This document shows positions 49,846-59,827 of a stretch of 64,000 bases of DNA, piece after piece; positions within the stretch are counted from its first letter, which is position 1, and the number at the start of each line of letters is the position of its first letter. Both the position numbers and the translations under genes were made by a program. The notes beneath the pieces are model-generated. The model saw only the letters and a program-made list of their open reading frames with translations. It was not told the DNA's origin and did not search any database. The stretch comes from Kosakonia oryzae (GTDB lineage: Bacteria > Pseudomonadota > Gammaproteobacteria > Enterobacterales > Enterobacteriaceae), in assembly GCF_001658025.2 (NCBI RefSeq), contig NZ_CP014007.2, positions 4,402,001 to 4,466,000 on the forward strand, read 5' to 3'.

Positions 49846-52236
49846 ATGGCGGAAACAAAAACTCAACAACCGCGGCTTCTGATTACGCTGACAACACTGT
49901 TTGCAGCGCTTTGCGGGCTGTATCTGTTAATCGGGGGAGCCTGGCTTGTTGCCATTGGTGGCTCCTGGTATTACCCGATCGCCGGTCTGGTGATGCTGGG
50001 TGTCACCTGGTTACTGTGGAAAGGTAAGCGTGCTGCGCTGTGGCTGTATGCCGCGCTGCTGCTTGCCACCATGATCTGGGGCGTGTGGGAAGTCGGCTTC
50101 GATTTCTGGGCGCTGGCGCCGCGAAGCGATATCCTCGTCTTCTTTGGCATCTGGCTGATTCTCCCCTTCGTCTGGCGGCGACTGGTTATCCCATCCGGCG
50201 GCGCCGTCGCAGGACTGGTGGTGGCCCTGCTGATTAGCGGCGGGATCCTCACCTGGGCGGGCTTTAACGACCCGCAAGAAGTAAATGGCACTCTGAGCGC
50301 CGATTCAACCCCTGCCGCACCTATTTCTCAGGTAGCGGATGGCGACTGGCCGGCCTATGGCCGCAACCAGGAAGGCCAACGTTACTCGCCGCTGAAACAG
50401 ATTAACGCCGACAACGTGAAGAACCTGAAGGAAGCCTGGGTATTCCGCACGGGCGATCTGAAGCTGCCAACCGATCCGGGCGAACTGACCAATGAAGTGA
50501 CGCCCATTAAAGTCGGCGACACGCTTTATCTGTGTACTGCGCACCAGCGTCTGTTTGCCGTTGATGCCGCAACCGGTAAAGAGAAGTGGCATTTCGATCC
50601 GCAACTGAATGCCAATCAATCCTTCCAGCATGTCACTTGCCGCGGCGTTTCTTTCCATGAAGCGCGCGCCGATAATGCCAGCCCGGACGTGGTTGCCGAT
50701 TGCCCGCGCCGTATTATCCTGCCGGTGAACGATGGCCGTCTGTTTGCCATCAACGCGGATAACGGTAAGCTGTGCGAAACCTTTGCTAACAAAGGTATCC
50801 TGAATCTGCAAACCAACATGCCGGACACCACGCCTGGCCTGTATGAGCCGACCTCGCCGCCGATCATCACGGATAAAACTATCGTGATTGCCGGTTCGGT
50901 GACCGATAACTTCTCAACCCGTGAAACCTCTGGCGTTATCCGTGGTTTCGATGTCAACACCGGTAAACTGCTGTGGGCATTCGATCCGGGCGCGAAAGAT
51001 CCGAACGCGATTCCGTCGGACGAACATACCTTTACCTTTAACTCGCCGAACTCCTGGGCACCTGCGGCCTATGACGCGAAACTGGATTTAGTCTATCTGC
51101 CGATGGGCGTTACCACGCCGGATATCTGGGGCGGTAACCGCACGCCGGAGCAGGAACGCTATGCCAGTTCAATCGTGGCGCTGAATGCCAGCACCGGCAA
51201 ACTGGTGTGGAGCTACCAGACGGTTCACCACGATCTGTGGGATATGGATATGCCGTCGCAGCCAACGCTGGCGGATATTACCGTTAATGGCAAAACCGTT
51301 CCGGTCATCTACGCGCCGGCGAAAACTGGTAACATCTTCGTGCTGGATCGTACCAACGGCAAGTTGGTTGTTCCGGCGCCGGAAAAACCGGTACCGCAAG
51401 GCGCAGCGAAAGGTGATTACGTCAGCAAAACCCAGCCTTTCTCTGACCTGAGTTTCCGTCCGAAGCAAAACCTGAGCGGCGCGGACATGTGGGGCGCCAC
51501 CATGTTCGACCAACTGGTGTGTCGCGTGATGTTCCAGAAACTGCGCTATGAAGGCATCTTCACTCCGCCGTCTGAGCAGGGCACGCTGGTCTTCCCGGGT
51601 AACCTGGGTATGTTCGAATGGGGCGGCATCTCTGTCGATCCCGATCGTCAGGTAGCGATTGCTAACCCGATGGCGCTGCCGTTTGTGTCGAAGCTGATCC
51701 CGCGCGGCCCTGGTAACCCGATGGAACCGCCTAAGGATGCAAAAGGCACCGGTACGGAATCAGGGATTCAGCCGCAGTATGGTGTGCCGTTTGGCGTAAC
51801 GCTGAACCCGTTCCTGTCACCGTTTGGTCTGCCGTGTAAACAACCGGCGTGGGGTTACATTTCCGCTCTGGATCTGAAAACCAACCAGGTGGTATGGAAA
51901 AAACGTATTGGTACGCCGCAGGACAGCATGCCGTTCCCGATGCCGGTTCCTGTACCGTTCAATATGGGTATGCCGATGCTGGGTGGCCCGATCTCCACCG
52001 CAGGTAACGTGCTGTTTATTGCCGCAACCGCAGATAACTACCTGCGCGCATACAATATGAGCAACGGTGAGAAACTGTGGCAAGGCCGGTTACCGGCAGG
52101 TGGCCAGGCAACACCGATGACCTATGAAGTGAATGGCAAGCAGTATGTTGTCATTTCCGCAGGCGGTCACGGCTCGTTCGGTACGAAGATGGGCGACTAT
52201 ATCGTGGCCTATGCGCTGCCGGACGATGCAAAGTAA
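49846..52236 (+). CDS. gcd: PQQ-dependent membrane glucose dehydrogenase
   Basis: 796 residues, same as E. coli. Oxidises glucose to gluconolactone in the periplasm, passing electrons to ubiquinone. Five membrane helices fill residues 10-135. The rest is the eight-bladed PQQ domain (WPAYGRNQEGQRYSPLKQI; repeated W-docking blades; ADMWGATMFDQ). The protein needs PQQ, and no pqq biosynthesis genes are in this window. ATG 49846 is the homologous start; GTG 49837 is in frame but not supported. Followed by REP and terminator hairpins. Confidence 0.97.
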   Translation: MAETKTQQPRLLITLTTLFAALCGLYLLIGGAWLVAIGGSWYYPIAGLVMLGVTWLLWKGKRAALWLYAALLLATMIWGVWEVGFDFWALAPRSDILVFFGIWLILPFVWRRLVIPSGGAVAGLVVALLISGGILTWAGFNDPQEVNGTLSADSTPAAPISQVADGDWPAYGRNQEGQRYSPLKQINADNVKNLKEAWVFRTGDLKLPTDPGELTNEVTPIKVGDTLYLCTAHQRLFAVDAATGKEKWHFDPQLNANQSFQHVTCRGVSFHEARADNASPDVVADCPRRIILPVNDGRLFAINADNGKLCETFANKGILNLQTNMPDTTPGLYEPTSPPIITDKTIVIAGSVTDNFSTRETSGVIRGFDVNTGKLLWAFDPGAKDPNAIPSDEHTFTFNSPNSWAPAAYDAKLDLVYLPMGVTTPDIWGGNRTPEQERYASSIVALNASTGKLVWSYQTVHHDLWDMDMPSQPTLADITVNGKTVPVIYAPAKTGNIFVLDRTNGKLVVPAPEKPVPQGAAKGDYVSKTQPFSDLSFRPKQNLSGADMWGATMFDQLVCRVMFQKLRYEGIFTPPSEQGTLVFPGNLGMFEWGGISVDPDRQVAIANPMALPFVSKLIPRGPGNPMEPPKDAKGTGTESGIQPQYGVPFGVTLNPFLSPFGLPCKQPAWGYISALDLKTNQVVWKKRIGTPQDSMPFPMPVPVPFNMGMPMLGGPISTAGNVLFIAATADNYLRAYNMSNGEKLWQGRLPAGGQATPMTYEVNGKQYVVISAGGHGSFGTKMGDYIVAYALPDDAK

Positions 52237-52242
52237 ATAAAA

Positions 52243-52270
52243 ATGCCGGATGAGATGACGCATCCGGCAT
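52243..52270 (+). repeat. REP-like palindrome after gcd
   Basis: ATGCCGGATG (52243-52252) and CATCCGGCAT (52261-52270), a perfect 10-bp stem around 8 nt. It matches the enterobacterial REP core (GCCGGATG...CATCCGGC) and is close to the gcd stop. Confidence 0.75.
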
Positions 52271-52282
52271 GCTGATGGTAGA

Positions 52283-52316
52283 AAGCCCGGTAGGCTAAAC
52301 GCTTCCGGGCTTTTTT
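52283..52316 (+). terminator. Terminator after gcd
   Basis: AAGCCCGG (52283-52290) pairs with CCGGGCTT (52305-52312) around a 14-nt loop, followed by a T-run. Confidence 0.8.
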
Positions 52317-52330
52317 GCCGAATGGCACTA

Positions 52331-52387
52331 CCGCTTATCCGGCCTGCAGATCGCGTAAGCCTGGTAAGCATCTCGCCACCGGGCGTT
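52331..52387 (+). repeat. REP/BIME fragment before the cueO 3' end
   Basis: CTTATCCGGCCTGCAG and, further on, AAGCCTGGTAAGC and CACCGGGCG resemble halves of an enteric BIME in inverted arrangement. With 52243-52270 this makes a cluster of palindromes between gcd and cueO (convergent genes). Boundaries are approximate. Confidence 0.5.
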
Positions 52388-52402
52388 TGACGGTAGGCGT
52401 TT

Positions 52403-53989
52403 TTACACTGTAAACCCTAACATCATGCCGGTATCTTCATGCTCCAGCAGATGGCAGTGCGCCATATAAGCGTGCTCTTTCGGCGCATCATGCTGAAAAC
52501 GGACTAACACTTCACTGCGCGCACCATAGACATTAACCGTATCTTTCCAGCCTGCACGATGTGCGGCCGGTGGTTTGCCGTTCTCCGATAAAATACGGAA
52601 CTGAGTGCCGTGAATATGGAAGGGGTGCAACATCATGTCGCCCTCGCCGGAAATCACCCAGCGCTCGTACTCCCCTTTTTTTGCCGCGAAAGCGGGCGTG
52701 TTCATATCGAAAGCTTTACCGTTGATGCGGTTGGCATTGTGGAAATCAAACCCCTGCGCGCCATGATTCATCTGCCCATGGTCCATATCCATCATCTTAC
52801 CGTGATCCATGTTCATCATCTGGCCATGTCCCATTTGCCCGTTCCCCATCATCATCCCGGCCATCGCGCTATCGCCATACTTCTTCTGCAACGCCTGCAT
52901 GCCCATCATGTCGAGCATCGGATCCATCGATAGCTGCAGCGTCCGCTGCGTTAAGCCTGTCAGCGCAGGTAAACCCGGCACCGGGGCCAGCGAATCCGGC
53001 AAAGTACCCGAAGCGGCGATCTGTAGCGGTTGAATATGTAATACCGGATGCGGCTTATCGAACGGTGCGACCGTCATTCCCATCTGCTGCACCGGCAGCG
53101 TCACGATATCAAAGGGTTTGCCATCGCGCGTATCCACCAGCACTTCAAAACGCTCGCCCATCAACATCGGCAGTTCACTCACTTTCACCGGTTCACTTAA
53201 TAAACCACCATCGCTCGCCACCACATACAGTGGGCGCTTATCGCTGGTCGAGAAGTTCAGCGAACGCGCATTACACCCATTCAGCAAGCGCAGGCGCAGC
53301 CAGCCGCGCGGAGCGGCATGTTGCGGGTTGATTGCGCCATTGGTCAGCAGCGTATCGCCGAACCAACCGACCGCGGCGCTCATCACATCCAGCTGATAAT
53401 CGATCTGCCCCTGCGCGGTAAACCTTTTGTCCTGCACGATAACCGGCACATCATCAATGCCCCACTGCGTCGGTAGCCGCAACTGGCGAATAGCGTCATC
53501 TTCTATCAGCACCAGTCCCGCCAGCCCCATCGCAACCTGACGGCCGGTTTTGCCATGCTGATGCGGATGGAACCAGCAGGTCGCGGCCTGCTGCGTGGGT
53601 GTAAAGGTCACTGAGCGACTGCCGCCCGCTTTGATGATGCCCTGCGGCCCGCCGTCAACGTCGCCAGGCACTTCCACCCCGTGCCAGTGAACGGTCGTCT
53701 CTTCCGCAAGGGTGTTACGAATATCAATCGTCACCTTCTGTCCCTGACGCAGTTGTAACGCTGGCCCTAACAGTGCGCCGTTATACCCCCAGGTGGCGGC
53801 TTTGTTCGTGCCAAATAGCGTTTCTCCTGATTGCACCGTCAGCGCGATACGTCCTTGCGCATCGGCACTAAGTAGCGGGGGAATAGGTAGCGCCGGGCGT
53901 TCCGCGGCAAACAGTGGGCGGCTCCACAGCGGTAAGGCGCTTAGCACGCCCAGCGTGGCGGAATATTTCAAAAAATCTCGACGTTGCAT
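52403..53989 (-). CDS. cueO: Multicopper oxidase CueO
   Basis: 528 residues (E. coli 516). Periplasmic cuprous oxidase giving copper tolerance. A twin-arginine signal [10 protein letters not shown] leads to export of the folded enzyme. Copper ligands are in HWHG (residues 101-104), HPHQHG, HPFHIHG and [13 protein letters not shown] (the last includes the type-1 site Met). The Met/His-rich insert (about residues 355-410) contains repeated MDHG and GHGQM units and is longer than in E. coli. A CueR-type promoter lies upstream. ATG at 53989. Confidence 0.97.
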   Translation of the reverse strand: MQRRDFLKYSATLGVLSALPLWSRPLFAAERPALPIPPLLSADAQGRIALTVQSGETLFGTNKAATWGYNGALLGPALQLRQGQKVTIDIRNTLAEETTVHWHGVEVPGDVDGGPQGIIKAGGSRSVTFTPTQQAATCWFHPHQHGKTGRQVAMGLAGLVLIEDDAIRQLRLPTQWGIDDVPVIVQDKRFTAQGQIDYQLDVMSAAVGWFGDTLLTNGAINPQHAAPRGWLRLRLLNGCNARSLNFSTSDKRPLYVVASDGGLLSEPVKVSELPMLMGERFEVLVDTRDGKPFDIVTLPVQQMGMTVAPFDKPHPVLHIQPLQIAASGTLPDSLAPVPGLPALTGLTQRTLQLSMDPMLDMMGMQALQKKYGDSAMAGMMMGNGQMGHGQMMNMDHGKMMDMDHGQMNHGAQGFDFHNANRINGKAFDMNTPAFAAKKGEYERWVISGEGDMMLHPFHIHGTQFRILSENGKPPAAHRAGWKDTVNVYGARSEVLVRFQHDAPKEHAYMAHCHLLEHEDTGMMLGFTV

Positions 53990-54022
53990 GGCATTTCCTT
54001 ATCTGGTGCAGACGATAATTTG

Positions 54023-54053
54023 AGCTTAAACCTTTCCCCTGCCGGAAGGTCAA
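54023..54053 (-). promoter_or_regulatory. CueR-type promoter of cueO
   Basis: Minus strand: -35 TTGACC (plus 54048-54053), 19-bp spacer, -10 TAAGCT (plus 54023-54028). The spacer holds an imperfect dyad, ACCTTCC...GGAAAGGT (plus 54030-54050). A 19-bp spacer with a dyad inside is the hallmark of MerR-family activation; CueR controls cueO in E. coli. Confidence 0.85.
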
Positions 54054-54132
54054 GAAAAGAGGTAATAATAAATATCGTCGCCTTATGCGGACTGTGCTAA
54101 CGTTTAAATTCCGTTACGCCGTGGTAGAAATA

Positions 54133-54480
54133 ATGAAGACGTTTTTCAGAACAGTACTCCTTGGCAGCCTGCTGGCTGTCTCCGTGAACAGTTATGCGCT
54201 AAGCGAATCCGAAGCCGAAGACATGGCCGATCTCACGGCGGTGTTCGTCTTTCTGAAAAATGACTGCGGTTATAACAATTTACCCAACGGGCAGATCCGC
54301 CGTGCGCTGGTATTTTTCGCCCAGCAAAACCAGTGGGATCTCAGCAACTATGATGCATGGGACATGAAGTCGCTTGGCGAAGATAGCTACCGCGATTTAA
54401 GCGGCATTGGCATTCCCACCGCCAAAAAATGCAAAGCGCTGGCCCGCGACTCCTTAAGCCTGCTCGCCTACGTGAAGTAA
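54133..54480 (+). CDS. yacC: Conserved periplasmic protein YacC
   Basis: 115 residues, same as E. coli YacC. Sec signal peptide ([22 protein letters not shown]), then a small acidic domain with [16 protein letters not shown] and two cysteines (CGYNN, KKCKAL) that could form a disulfide. It resembles the pilotin (PulS/OutS-type) family by length and cysteine pattern, which is only a suggestion here. ATG at 54133 chosen for the signal peptide. Confidence 0.9.
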   Translation: MKTFFRTVLLGSLLAVSVNSYALSESEAEDMADLTAVFVFLKNDCGYNNLPNGQIRRALVFFAQQNQWDLSNYDAWDMKSLGEDSYRDLSGIGIPTAKKCKALARDSLSLLAYVK

Positions 54481-54496
54481 GCTGTCGCCATGGTTA

Positions 54497-54556
54497 AACT
54501 CTGACCGTGCAACCACGAGCAGAGTTAGCTATTATGTTGCGCCCGTTTTACGGGCG
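54497..54556 (+). other. Two hairpins in the speE leader
   Basis: AACTCTG (54497-54503) with CAGAGTT (54520-54526), then CGCCCGT (54540-54546) with ACGGGCG (54550-54556), located 19-78 nt upstream of the speE start. Neither is followed by a T-run, so they are not simple terminators. They may be leader structures or a weak yacC 3' end. Confidence 0.45.
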
Positions 54557-54574
54557 TTAACAAAGGAGCAACCA

Positions 54575-55435
54575 ATGGCCGACAACACGATGTGGCAAGA
54601 AACGCTGCATGACCATTTTGGTCAGTACTTTGCCGTGGACAAAGTGCTTTATCACGAAAAGACCGATCACCAGGATCTGATCATTTTCGAGAACGCCGCC
54701 TTTGGCCGCGTAATGGCGCTGGATGGCGTGGTACAAACCACCGAACGCGACGAATTTATCTACCACGAAATGATGACCCATGTTCCGCTGCTGGCGCACG
54801 GCCACGCAAAACATGTGTTGATCATCGGCGGCGGCGACGGCGCAATGCTGCGTGAAGTCACCCGCCACAAAAACATCGAAACCATCACCATGGTAGAAAT
54901 CGACGCGGGCGTCGTCTCTTTCTGTCGCCAGTACCTGCCGAAGCACAATGCGGGCGCGTACGACGATCCGCGGTTCCATCTGGTGATCGATGACGGCGTC
55001 AACTTTGTTAATCAGACCGACAAGACGTTCGACGTGATCATTTCCGACTGTACCGATCCTATTGGTCCCGGCGAGAGCCTGTTCACCTCAGCGTTCTACG
55101 AAGGCTGCAAACGTTGCCTGAATGCTGGCGGGATCTTTGTCGCGCAAAACGGCGTCAGTTTCCTGCAACAAGATGAAGCCGTCGGCAGTCATCGTAAGCT
55201 GAGCCACTATTTTAGCGACGTCAGCTTTTACCAGGCCGCAGTACCGACCTATTACGGCGGTATTATGACCTTCGCCTGGGCCACGGATAACGAGGTACTG
55301 CGCCATCTTTCGACCGAGATCATCGCCGCCCGTTTCCACAATGCCGCACTCACCTGCCGTTACTACAATCCGGCGATTCATACCGCAGCATTCGCTCTGC
55401 CACAATATCTGCAAGACGCGTTGTCTGCACAGTGA
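54575..55435 (+). CDS. speE: Spermidine synthase (SpeE)
   Basis: 286 residues (E. coli 288). Transfers the aminopropyl group from decarboxylated SAM to putrescine. Rossmann methyltransferase-like motif [15 protein letters not shown] (near residue 81) and catalytic Asp region [15 protein letters not shown] are intact. The substrate-gating [20 protein letters not shown] is conserved. ATG at 54575 with AAGGAG upstream. speD follows after 20 bp, the speED operon; the by-product MTA is handled by MtnN. Confidence 0.98.
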   Translation: MADNTMWQETLHDHFGQYFAVDKVLYHEKTDHQDLIIFENAAFGRVMALDGVVQTTERDEFIYHEMMTHVPLLAHGHAKHVLIIGGGDGAMLREVTRHKNIETITMVEIDAGVVSFCRQYLPKHNAGAYDDPRFHLVIDDGVNFVNQTDKTFDVIISDCTDPIGPGESLFTSAFYEGCKRCLNAGGIFVAQNGVSFLQQDEAVGSHRKLSHYFSDVSFYQAAVPTYYGGIMTFAWATDNEVLRHLSTEIIAARFHNAALTCRYYNPAIHTAAFALPQYLQDALSAQ

Positions 55436-55438
55436 CTC

Positions 55439-55450
55439 TAAGGAGGTGAT
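55439..55450 (+). promoter_or_regulatory. Full-length Shine-Dalgarno before speD
   Basis: TAAGGAGGTGAT pairs with all 12 bases of the 16S 3' tail core (ATCACCTCCTTA). It is 5 nt before the TTG start, an unusual combination of maximal SD and weak start codon. Confidence 0.85.
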
Positions 55451-55455
55451 AAAAA

Positions 55456-56250
55456 TTGAAAAAGCTTAAACTACATGGCTTTAACAACCTGACCAAAAGC
55501 CTGAGTTTTTGTATCTACGACATCTGCTACGCCAAAACCGCAGAAGAGCGTGACGGCTATATTGCCTACATTGATGAACTCTATAATGCCAACCGTTTGA
55601 CCGAAATCCTGACGGAAACCTGTAACATCATCGGTGCCAATATCCTGAATATTGCCCGTCAGGATTACGAACCGCAGGGCGCAAGCGTCACCATTCTGGT
55701 GAGCGAAGAACCGGTCGATCCTCACTTGATCGACAAAACAGAGCACCCCGGCCCGCTGCCGGAAGCGGTAGTGGCGCATCTGGATAAGAGCCACATCTGC
55801 GTACATACCTACCCGGAAAGCCACCCGGAAGGCGGTTTGTGTACGTTCCGCGCCGACATTGAAGTATCCACCTGCGGCGTAATTTCACCGCTGAAAGCGC
55901 TGAATTACCTGATCCACCAGCTTGAGTCCGATATTGTCACCGTCGATTATCGGGTTCGCGGCTTCACGCGTGACGTAAACGGCATGAAGCACTTTATCGA
56001 TCACGAGATTAATTCGATTCAGAACTTTATGTCTGATGACATGAAATCACTGTATGACATGGTGGATGTTAACGTTTATCAGGAAAACATTTTCCATACC
56101 AAAATGTTGCTGAAGGAGTTCGACCTGAAGCACTACATGTTCCATACCAGGCCGGAAGAGCTGACCCCCGAAGAGCGTAAAGAGATCACCGAAGCGCTGT
56201 GGAAAGAGATGCGCGAGATCTACTACGGCCGAAATATCCCGGCCGTGTAA
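55456..56250 (+). CDS. speD: S-adenosylmethionine decarboxylase proenzyme
   Basis: 264 residues, as in E. coli. Makes decarboxylated SAM for SpeE. Self-cleaves between Lys111 and Ser112 ([17 protein letters not shown]) to form the pyruvoyl group. TTG start at 55456, with a 12-nt SD (55439-55450); no ATG lies nearby. Second gene of speED. Confidence 0.97.
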   Translation: MKKLKLHGFNNLTKSLSFCIYDICYAKTAEERDGYIAYIDELYNANRLTEILTETCNIIGANILNIARQDYEPQGASVTILVSEEPVDPHLIDKTEHPGPLPEAVVAHLDKSHICVHTYPESHPEGGLCTFRADIEVSTCGVISPLKALNYLIHQLESDIVTVDYRVRGFTRDVNGMKHFIDHEINSIQNFMSDDMKSLYDMVDVNVYQENIFHTKMLLKEFDLKHYMFHTRPEELTPEERKEITEALWKEMREIYYGRNIPAV

Positions 56251-56278
56251 CGCGCGAAGGGAGCAAGGACGCTCCCGG

Positions 56279-56641
56279 TTAGCGTTGTTTCAGGAACTGA
56301 CGGTAGGCAGCGACCACCTGCAAAAAGTCTTCCACACCGCACAGTGAGAGGCTCTCTTCATCGTAGTAGCTCATCCCCTCTTCTATCTCATCGCCGGAAA
56401 ACTCCAGTTGGTTGGCACGAACCATCACTTCCTCGCCATCCAACCACAGCGTATATTCATGCCCGGCGCGCTGCCAGGATCGCTCGCTGCCTTTCACCGT
56501 TTTTGCCGCCTGCTCAACTTCGTCCAGCAGGGCCAGGTTCTCTTTTACCTCTTCATTGAACCAGTGCCCGACTGCTTCGTGCCCCATCGACATGCGCACC
56601 TTAACGGTTCCGGTGACATCGCGCAGAAATTCGTAATCCAT
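56279..56641 (-). CDS. yacL: Conserved protein YacL (UPF0231)
   Basis: 120 residues, small acidic cytoplasmic protein conserved in enterics; [25 protein letters not shown] matches E. coli YacL in start and pattern. No known catalytic motif. ATG at 56641 with GAGGAAG upstream. Function unknown. Confidence 0.88.
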   Translation of the reverse strand: MDYEFLRDVTGTVKVRMSMGHEAVGHWFNEEVKENLALLDEVEQAAKTVKGSERSWQRAGHEYTLWLDGEEVMVRANQLEFSGDEIEEGMSYYDEESLSLCGVEDFLQVVAAYRQFLKQR

Positions 56642-56957
56642 AGTTGCTTCCTCTTGCAGGCCTGATAACCGCCTATGCAGTAATTATCGCAGCACAATAC
56701 AAGAAAAACAGCGCAACAACCGGAAGCGTTGCAAAATATCCATCTGCCTGCGCAGAAATCACCCGTCGGCCTTCGACACCCGATGCTCAATCGGTTTGAG
56801 CCGGGCAAATATCGTCTCACGCACCCGCTAAATGCGGCACGTAAGTAGCCTGGTTTTTTATGGAAACAGCAGGGTTTGAAAAACTTTGCTGCGCTTAAAC
56901 GAAACGTATTGCGCAGTGGAGGCAGAAAAAAAGCCACCCCGAAGGGTGGCTTGTCGG
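56642..56957 (-). other. Intergenic region between acnB and yacL
   Basis: 316 bp with no supportable gene. It holds the acnB terminator (56926-56952) and the yacL promoter region, where minus-strand TGC-GATAAT (plus 56683-56691) could be an extended -10. The middle portion shows nothing I recognise. Confidence 0.5.
56926..56952 (-). terminator. Terminator after acnB
   Basis: Minus-strand AAGCCACCC-TTCG-GGGTGGCTT followed by TTTTT, with a stable UUCG tetraloop. It begins just after the acnB stop. Confidence 0.93.
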
Positions 56958-59555
56958 TCAGACGGCGGTCTGGAAAATCACGCCGTCGGCTTTTTCGGTG
57001 TACTGATTAAGCTGGTCGAAGTTCAGATAACGGTAGGTATCGACCGCCGTCTTATCAACCTGAGCAATATAGGTCTGATACTCTTCCGGCGTCGGCAGTT
57101 TACCGATCAGCGCGGCAACCGCTGCCAGTTCTGCAGAGGCCAGGTAGACGTTTGCACCAGTACCTAAACGGTTCGGGAAGTTACGCGTCGAGGTCGAAAC
57201 CACCGTTGCGCCATCGGCCACACGCGCCTGGTTACCCATGCACAGGGAACAGCCCGGGATCTCAATACGCGCGCCGCTCTTACCGAACACGCTGTAGTAG
57301 CCCTCTTCCGTCAGTTGCGCAGCGTCCATACGGGTTGGCGGTGCCACCCACAGACGGGTCGGCAGCTGGCCTTTGTGGCTGTCCAGCAGCTTACCGGCGG
57401 CGCGGAAGTGACCGATATTGGTCATGCACGAACCGATGAACACTTCATCGATGCTGGCACCCTGCACGTCAGACAGCAGACGTGCATCATCCGGATCGTT
57501 CGGCGCACAGAGGATCGGCTCTTTGATTTCCGCCAGATCGATGTCGATCACCGCCGCATATTCTGCGTCAGCATCGGCTTCCAGCAGTTGCGGATCCGAC
57601 AGCCATTTTTCCATACCCTGGACACGACGCTCCAGCGTACGACGGTCGCCGTAGCCTTCTGCAATCATCCACTTCAGCAGCACGATATTGGAGTTCAGGT
57701 ACTCGATGATCGGCTCTTTGTTCAGCTTGATGGTGCAACCGGCAGCGGAACGTTCAGCGGAAGCATCGGTAAGCTCAAACGCCTGCTCAACTTTCAGATC
57801 CGGCAGACCTTCGATCTCCAGAATGCGGCCGGAGAAGATGTTTTTCTTGCCTTTCTTCTCAACGGTCAGCAGACCCTGTTTAATGGCATACAGCGGGATA
57901 GCATGCACCAGATCGCGCAGCGTGATGCCCGGCTGCATTTTGCCTTTAAAGCGCACCAGCACTGATTCCGGCATATCCAGCGGCATAACGCCGGTCGCGG
58001 CGGCAAACGCCACCAGGCCGGAACCCGCCGGGAAAGAGATGCCGATCGGGAAACGGGTGTGGGAGTCACCGCCGGTGCCGACCGTATCCGGCAGCAGCAT
58101 GCGGTTCAGCCAGGAGTGGATGACGCCATCGCCCGGACGCAGGGAAACACCGCCACGGTTCATAATGAAGTCCGGCAGCGTATGGTGCGTGGTGACGTCA
58201 ACCGGCTTCGGATAAGCAGCGGTATGGCAGAAGGACTGCATCACCAGATCGGAAGAGAAGCCCAGGCACGCCAGATCTTTCAGTTCATCACGGGTCATCG
58301 GGCCGGTGGTGTCCTGGGAGCCGACAGAGGTCATTTTCGGTTCGCAATAAGCACCCGGACGGACACCCGCAACGCCGCATGCGCGACCCACCATTTTCTG
58401 CGCCAGCGAATAACCGCGGTTACTTTCTGCCACATCTTTTGCCTGACGGAATACGTCGCTGTGCGGCAGACCCAGCGCTTCACGCGCTTTGGTGGTCAGG
58501 CCGCGGCCGATAATCAGCGGAATACGGCCACCGGCGCGCACTTCGTCGATCAGCACATCGGTTTTCAGTTCAAAGCTGGCCAGCAGTTCGCCGGTTTCGT
58601 GGTTGCGCACTTCACCTTTGAACGGGTAAACGTCAATCACGTCGCCCATGTTCAGGCTGCTGACATCCACTTCGATCGGCAGCGCACCGGCATCTTCCAT
58701 GGTATTGAAGAAGATTGGCGCGATTTTGCCGCCCAGCACCAGGCCGCCGCCGCGTTTGTTCGGCACGAACGGAATATCGTCGCCCATAAACCACAGCACA
58801 GAGTTGGTGGCGGATTTACGTGAAGAACCGGTACCCACAACGTCGCCAACGTACGCCAGCGGGAAACCTTTCTGTTGCAGGGCTTCGATCTGTTTGATCG
58901 GGCCAACGGCACCCGGTTGATCAGGTTCAATGCCTTCGCGGGCGTTTTTCAGCATCGCCAGCGCGTGCAGCGGGATATCCGGGCGCGACCAGGCATCCGG
59001 TGCCGGAGAGAGATCGTCGGTGTTGGTTTCGCCCGTCACTTTGAAGACGGTGACGGTAATTTTTTCCGCCAGCGCCGGACGGCTCAGGAACCACTCGGCA
59101 TCGGCCCAGGATTGCATCACCTGCTTCGCATATGCGTTGCCCGCTTTGGCTTTCTCTTCCACATCGTAGAAGTTATCGAACATCAGCAGTGTATGGGACA
59201 GCGCTTTGGCAGCAATCGGCGCCAGTTTGTCGTTATCCAGCGCATCAATCAGCGGATGGATGTTGTAACCGCCCTGCATGGTACCCAGCAGTTCGATGGC
59301 TTTTTCAGGGGTAACCAGCGGGGAGGTGGCTTCGCCTTTGGCGACAGCGGCAAGGAAACCCGCTTTGACATAGGCGGCTTCATCAACGCCCGGCGGGACA
59401 CGGTTGGTCAGCAGATCAATCAGGAATTCTTCTTCGCCAGCAGGCGGGCTTTTCAGCAGCTCGACAAGGCCTGCCATCTGGGTTGCATCTAATGGTTTTG
59501 GCGCAATCCCCTCAGCGGCACGTTCAGCTACGTGCTTACGGTATTCTTCTAGCAC
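56958..59555 (-). CDS. acnB: Aconitate hydratase B
   Basis: 865 residues, equal to E. coli. Main TCA-cycle aconitase; [4Fe-4S] enzyme that also acts as an RNA-binding protein when the cluster is lost. Domain order: N-terminal HEAT-like domain 4, then domains 1-3. Cluster cysteines are in [11 protein letters not shown] (near residue 710) and CSLCMGNQ (near 769-772). Swivelling domain motif [11 protein letters not shown] is present. The start is GTG 59555 ([13 protein letters not shown]), with AGGAGA upstream; a longer frame to 59606 has no homology. Confidence 0.98.
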   Translation of the reverse strand: MLEEYRKHVAERAAEGIAPKPLDATQMAGLVELLKSPPAGEEEFLIDLLTNRVPPGVDEAAYVKAGFLAAVAKGEATSPLVTPEKAIELLGTMQGGYNIHPLIDALDNDKLAPIAAKALSHTLLMFDNFYDVEEKAKAGNAYAKQVMQSWADAEWFLSRPALAEKITVTVFKVTGETNTDDLSPAPDAWSRPDIPLHALAMLKNAREGIEPDQPGAVGPIKQIEALQQKGFPLAYVGDVVGTGSSRKSATNSVLWFMGDDIPFVPNKRGGGLVLGGKIAPIFFNTMEDAGALPIEVDVSSLNMGDVIDVYPFKGEVRNHETGELLASFELKTDVLIDEVRAGGRIPLIIGRGLTTKAREALGLPHSDVFRQAKDVAESNRGYSLAQKMVGRACGVAGVRPGAYCEPKMTSVGSQDTTGPMTRDELKDLACLGFSSDLVMQSFCHTAAYPKPVDVTTHHTLPDFIMNRGGVSLRPGDGVIHSWLNRMLLPDTVGTGGDSHTRFPIGISFPAGSGLVAFAAATGVMPLDMPESVLVRFKGKMQPGITLRDLVHAIPLYAIKQGLLTVEKKGKKNIFSGRILEIEGLPDLKVEQAFELTDASAERSAAGCTIKLNKEPIIEYLNSNIVLLKWMIAEGYGDRRTLERRVQGMEKWLSDPQLLEADADAEYAAVIDIDLAEIKEPILCAPNDPDDARLLSDVQGASIDEVFIGSCMTNIGHFRAAGKLLDSHKGQLPTRLWVAPPTRMDAAQLTEEGYYSVFGKSGARIEIPGCSLCMGNQARVADGATVVSTSTRNFPNRLGTGANVYLASAELAAVAALIGKLPTPEEYQTYIAQVDKTAVDTYRYLNFDQLNQYTEKADGVIFQTAV

Positions 59556-59656
59556 GACGGTTCTCCTCGCTCTCATTGTCATAATGCGGCAGGCGTTTCT
59601 CTTCACGCTCCTGTGAGACAGCAGTTTGTAGGGTAAATCCGCGAACCGCGTCGGGC

Positions 59657-59685
59657 AGCATAGCAGGATTTTCAGGGGGTGTTAA
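59657..59685 (-). promoter_or_regulatory. acnB promoter
   Basis: Minus strand: -35 TTAACA (plus 59680-59685), 17-nt spacer, -10 TATGCT (plus 59657-59662), about 100 nt upstream of acnB. Overlapping TTGTAAACAGATTAACA resembles an ArcA-type sequence, which would fit anaerobic repression. Confidence 0.6.
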
Positions 59686-59716
59686 TCTGTTTACAAAAAA
59701 GCAACATTAAATACTT

Positions 59717-59730
59717 GCTGAATCGTTAAG
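59717..59730 (+). promoter_or_regulatory. Candidate Cra (FruR) site upstream of acnB
   Basis: GCTGAATCGTTAAG matches the Cra half-palindromic consensus (GCTGAAwCGnTTMA-like) well. It lies about 35 bp upstream of the predicted -35. Cra control of aconitase genes is reported in E. coli; the site here is a prediction. Confidence 0.45.
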
Positions 59731-59791
59731 GGCGGAATAATGCAGGCTAGAGACGGTTTTAACGAAACAGAATCGACGCTAAAAACCATGA

Positions 59792-59815
59792 AAAACGGCT
59801 CCGCAGAGCCGTTTT
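59792..59815 (-). terminator. Terminator after the unknown gene at 59828-61240
   Basis: Minus-strand AAAACGGCTC-TGCG-GAGCCGTTTT plus one more T; perfect 10-bp stem, 13 nt after the stop. Confidence 0.9.
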
Positions 59816-59827
59816 GTGATGACAGAG

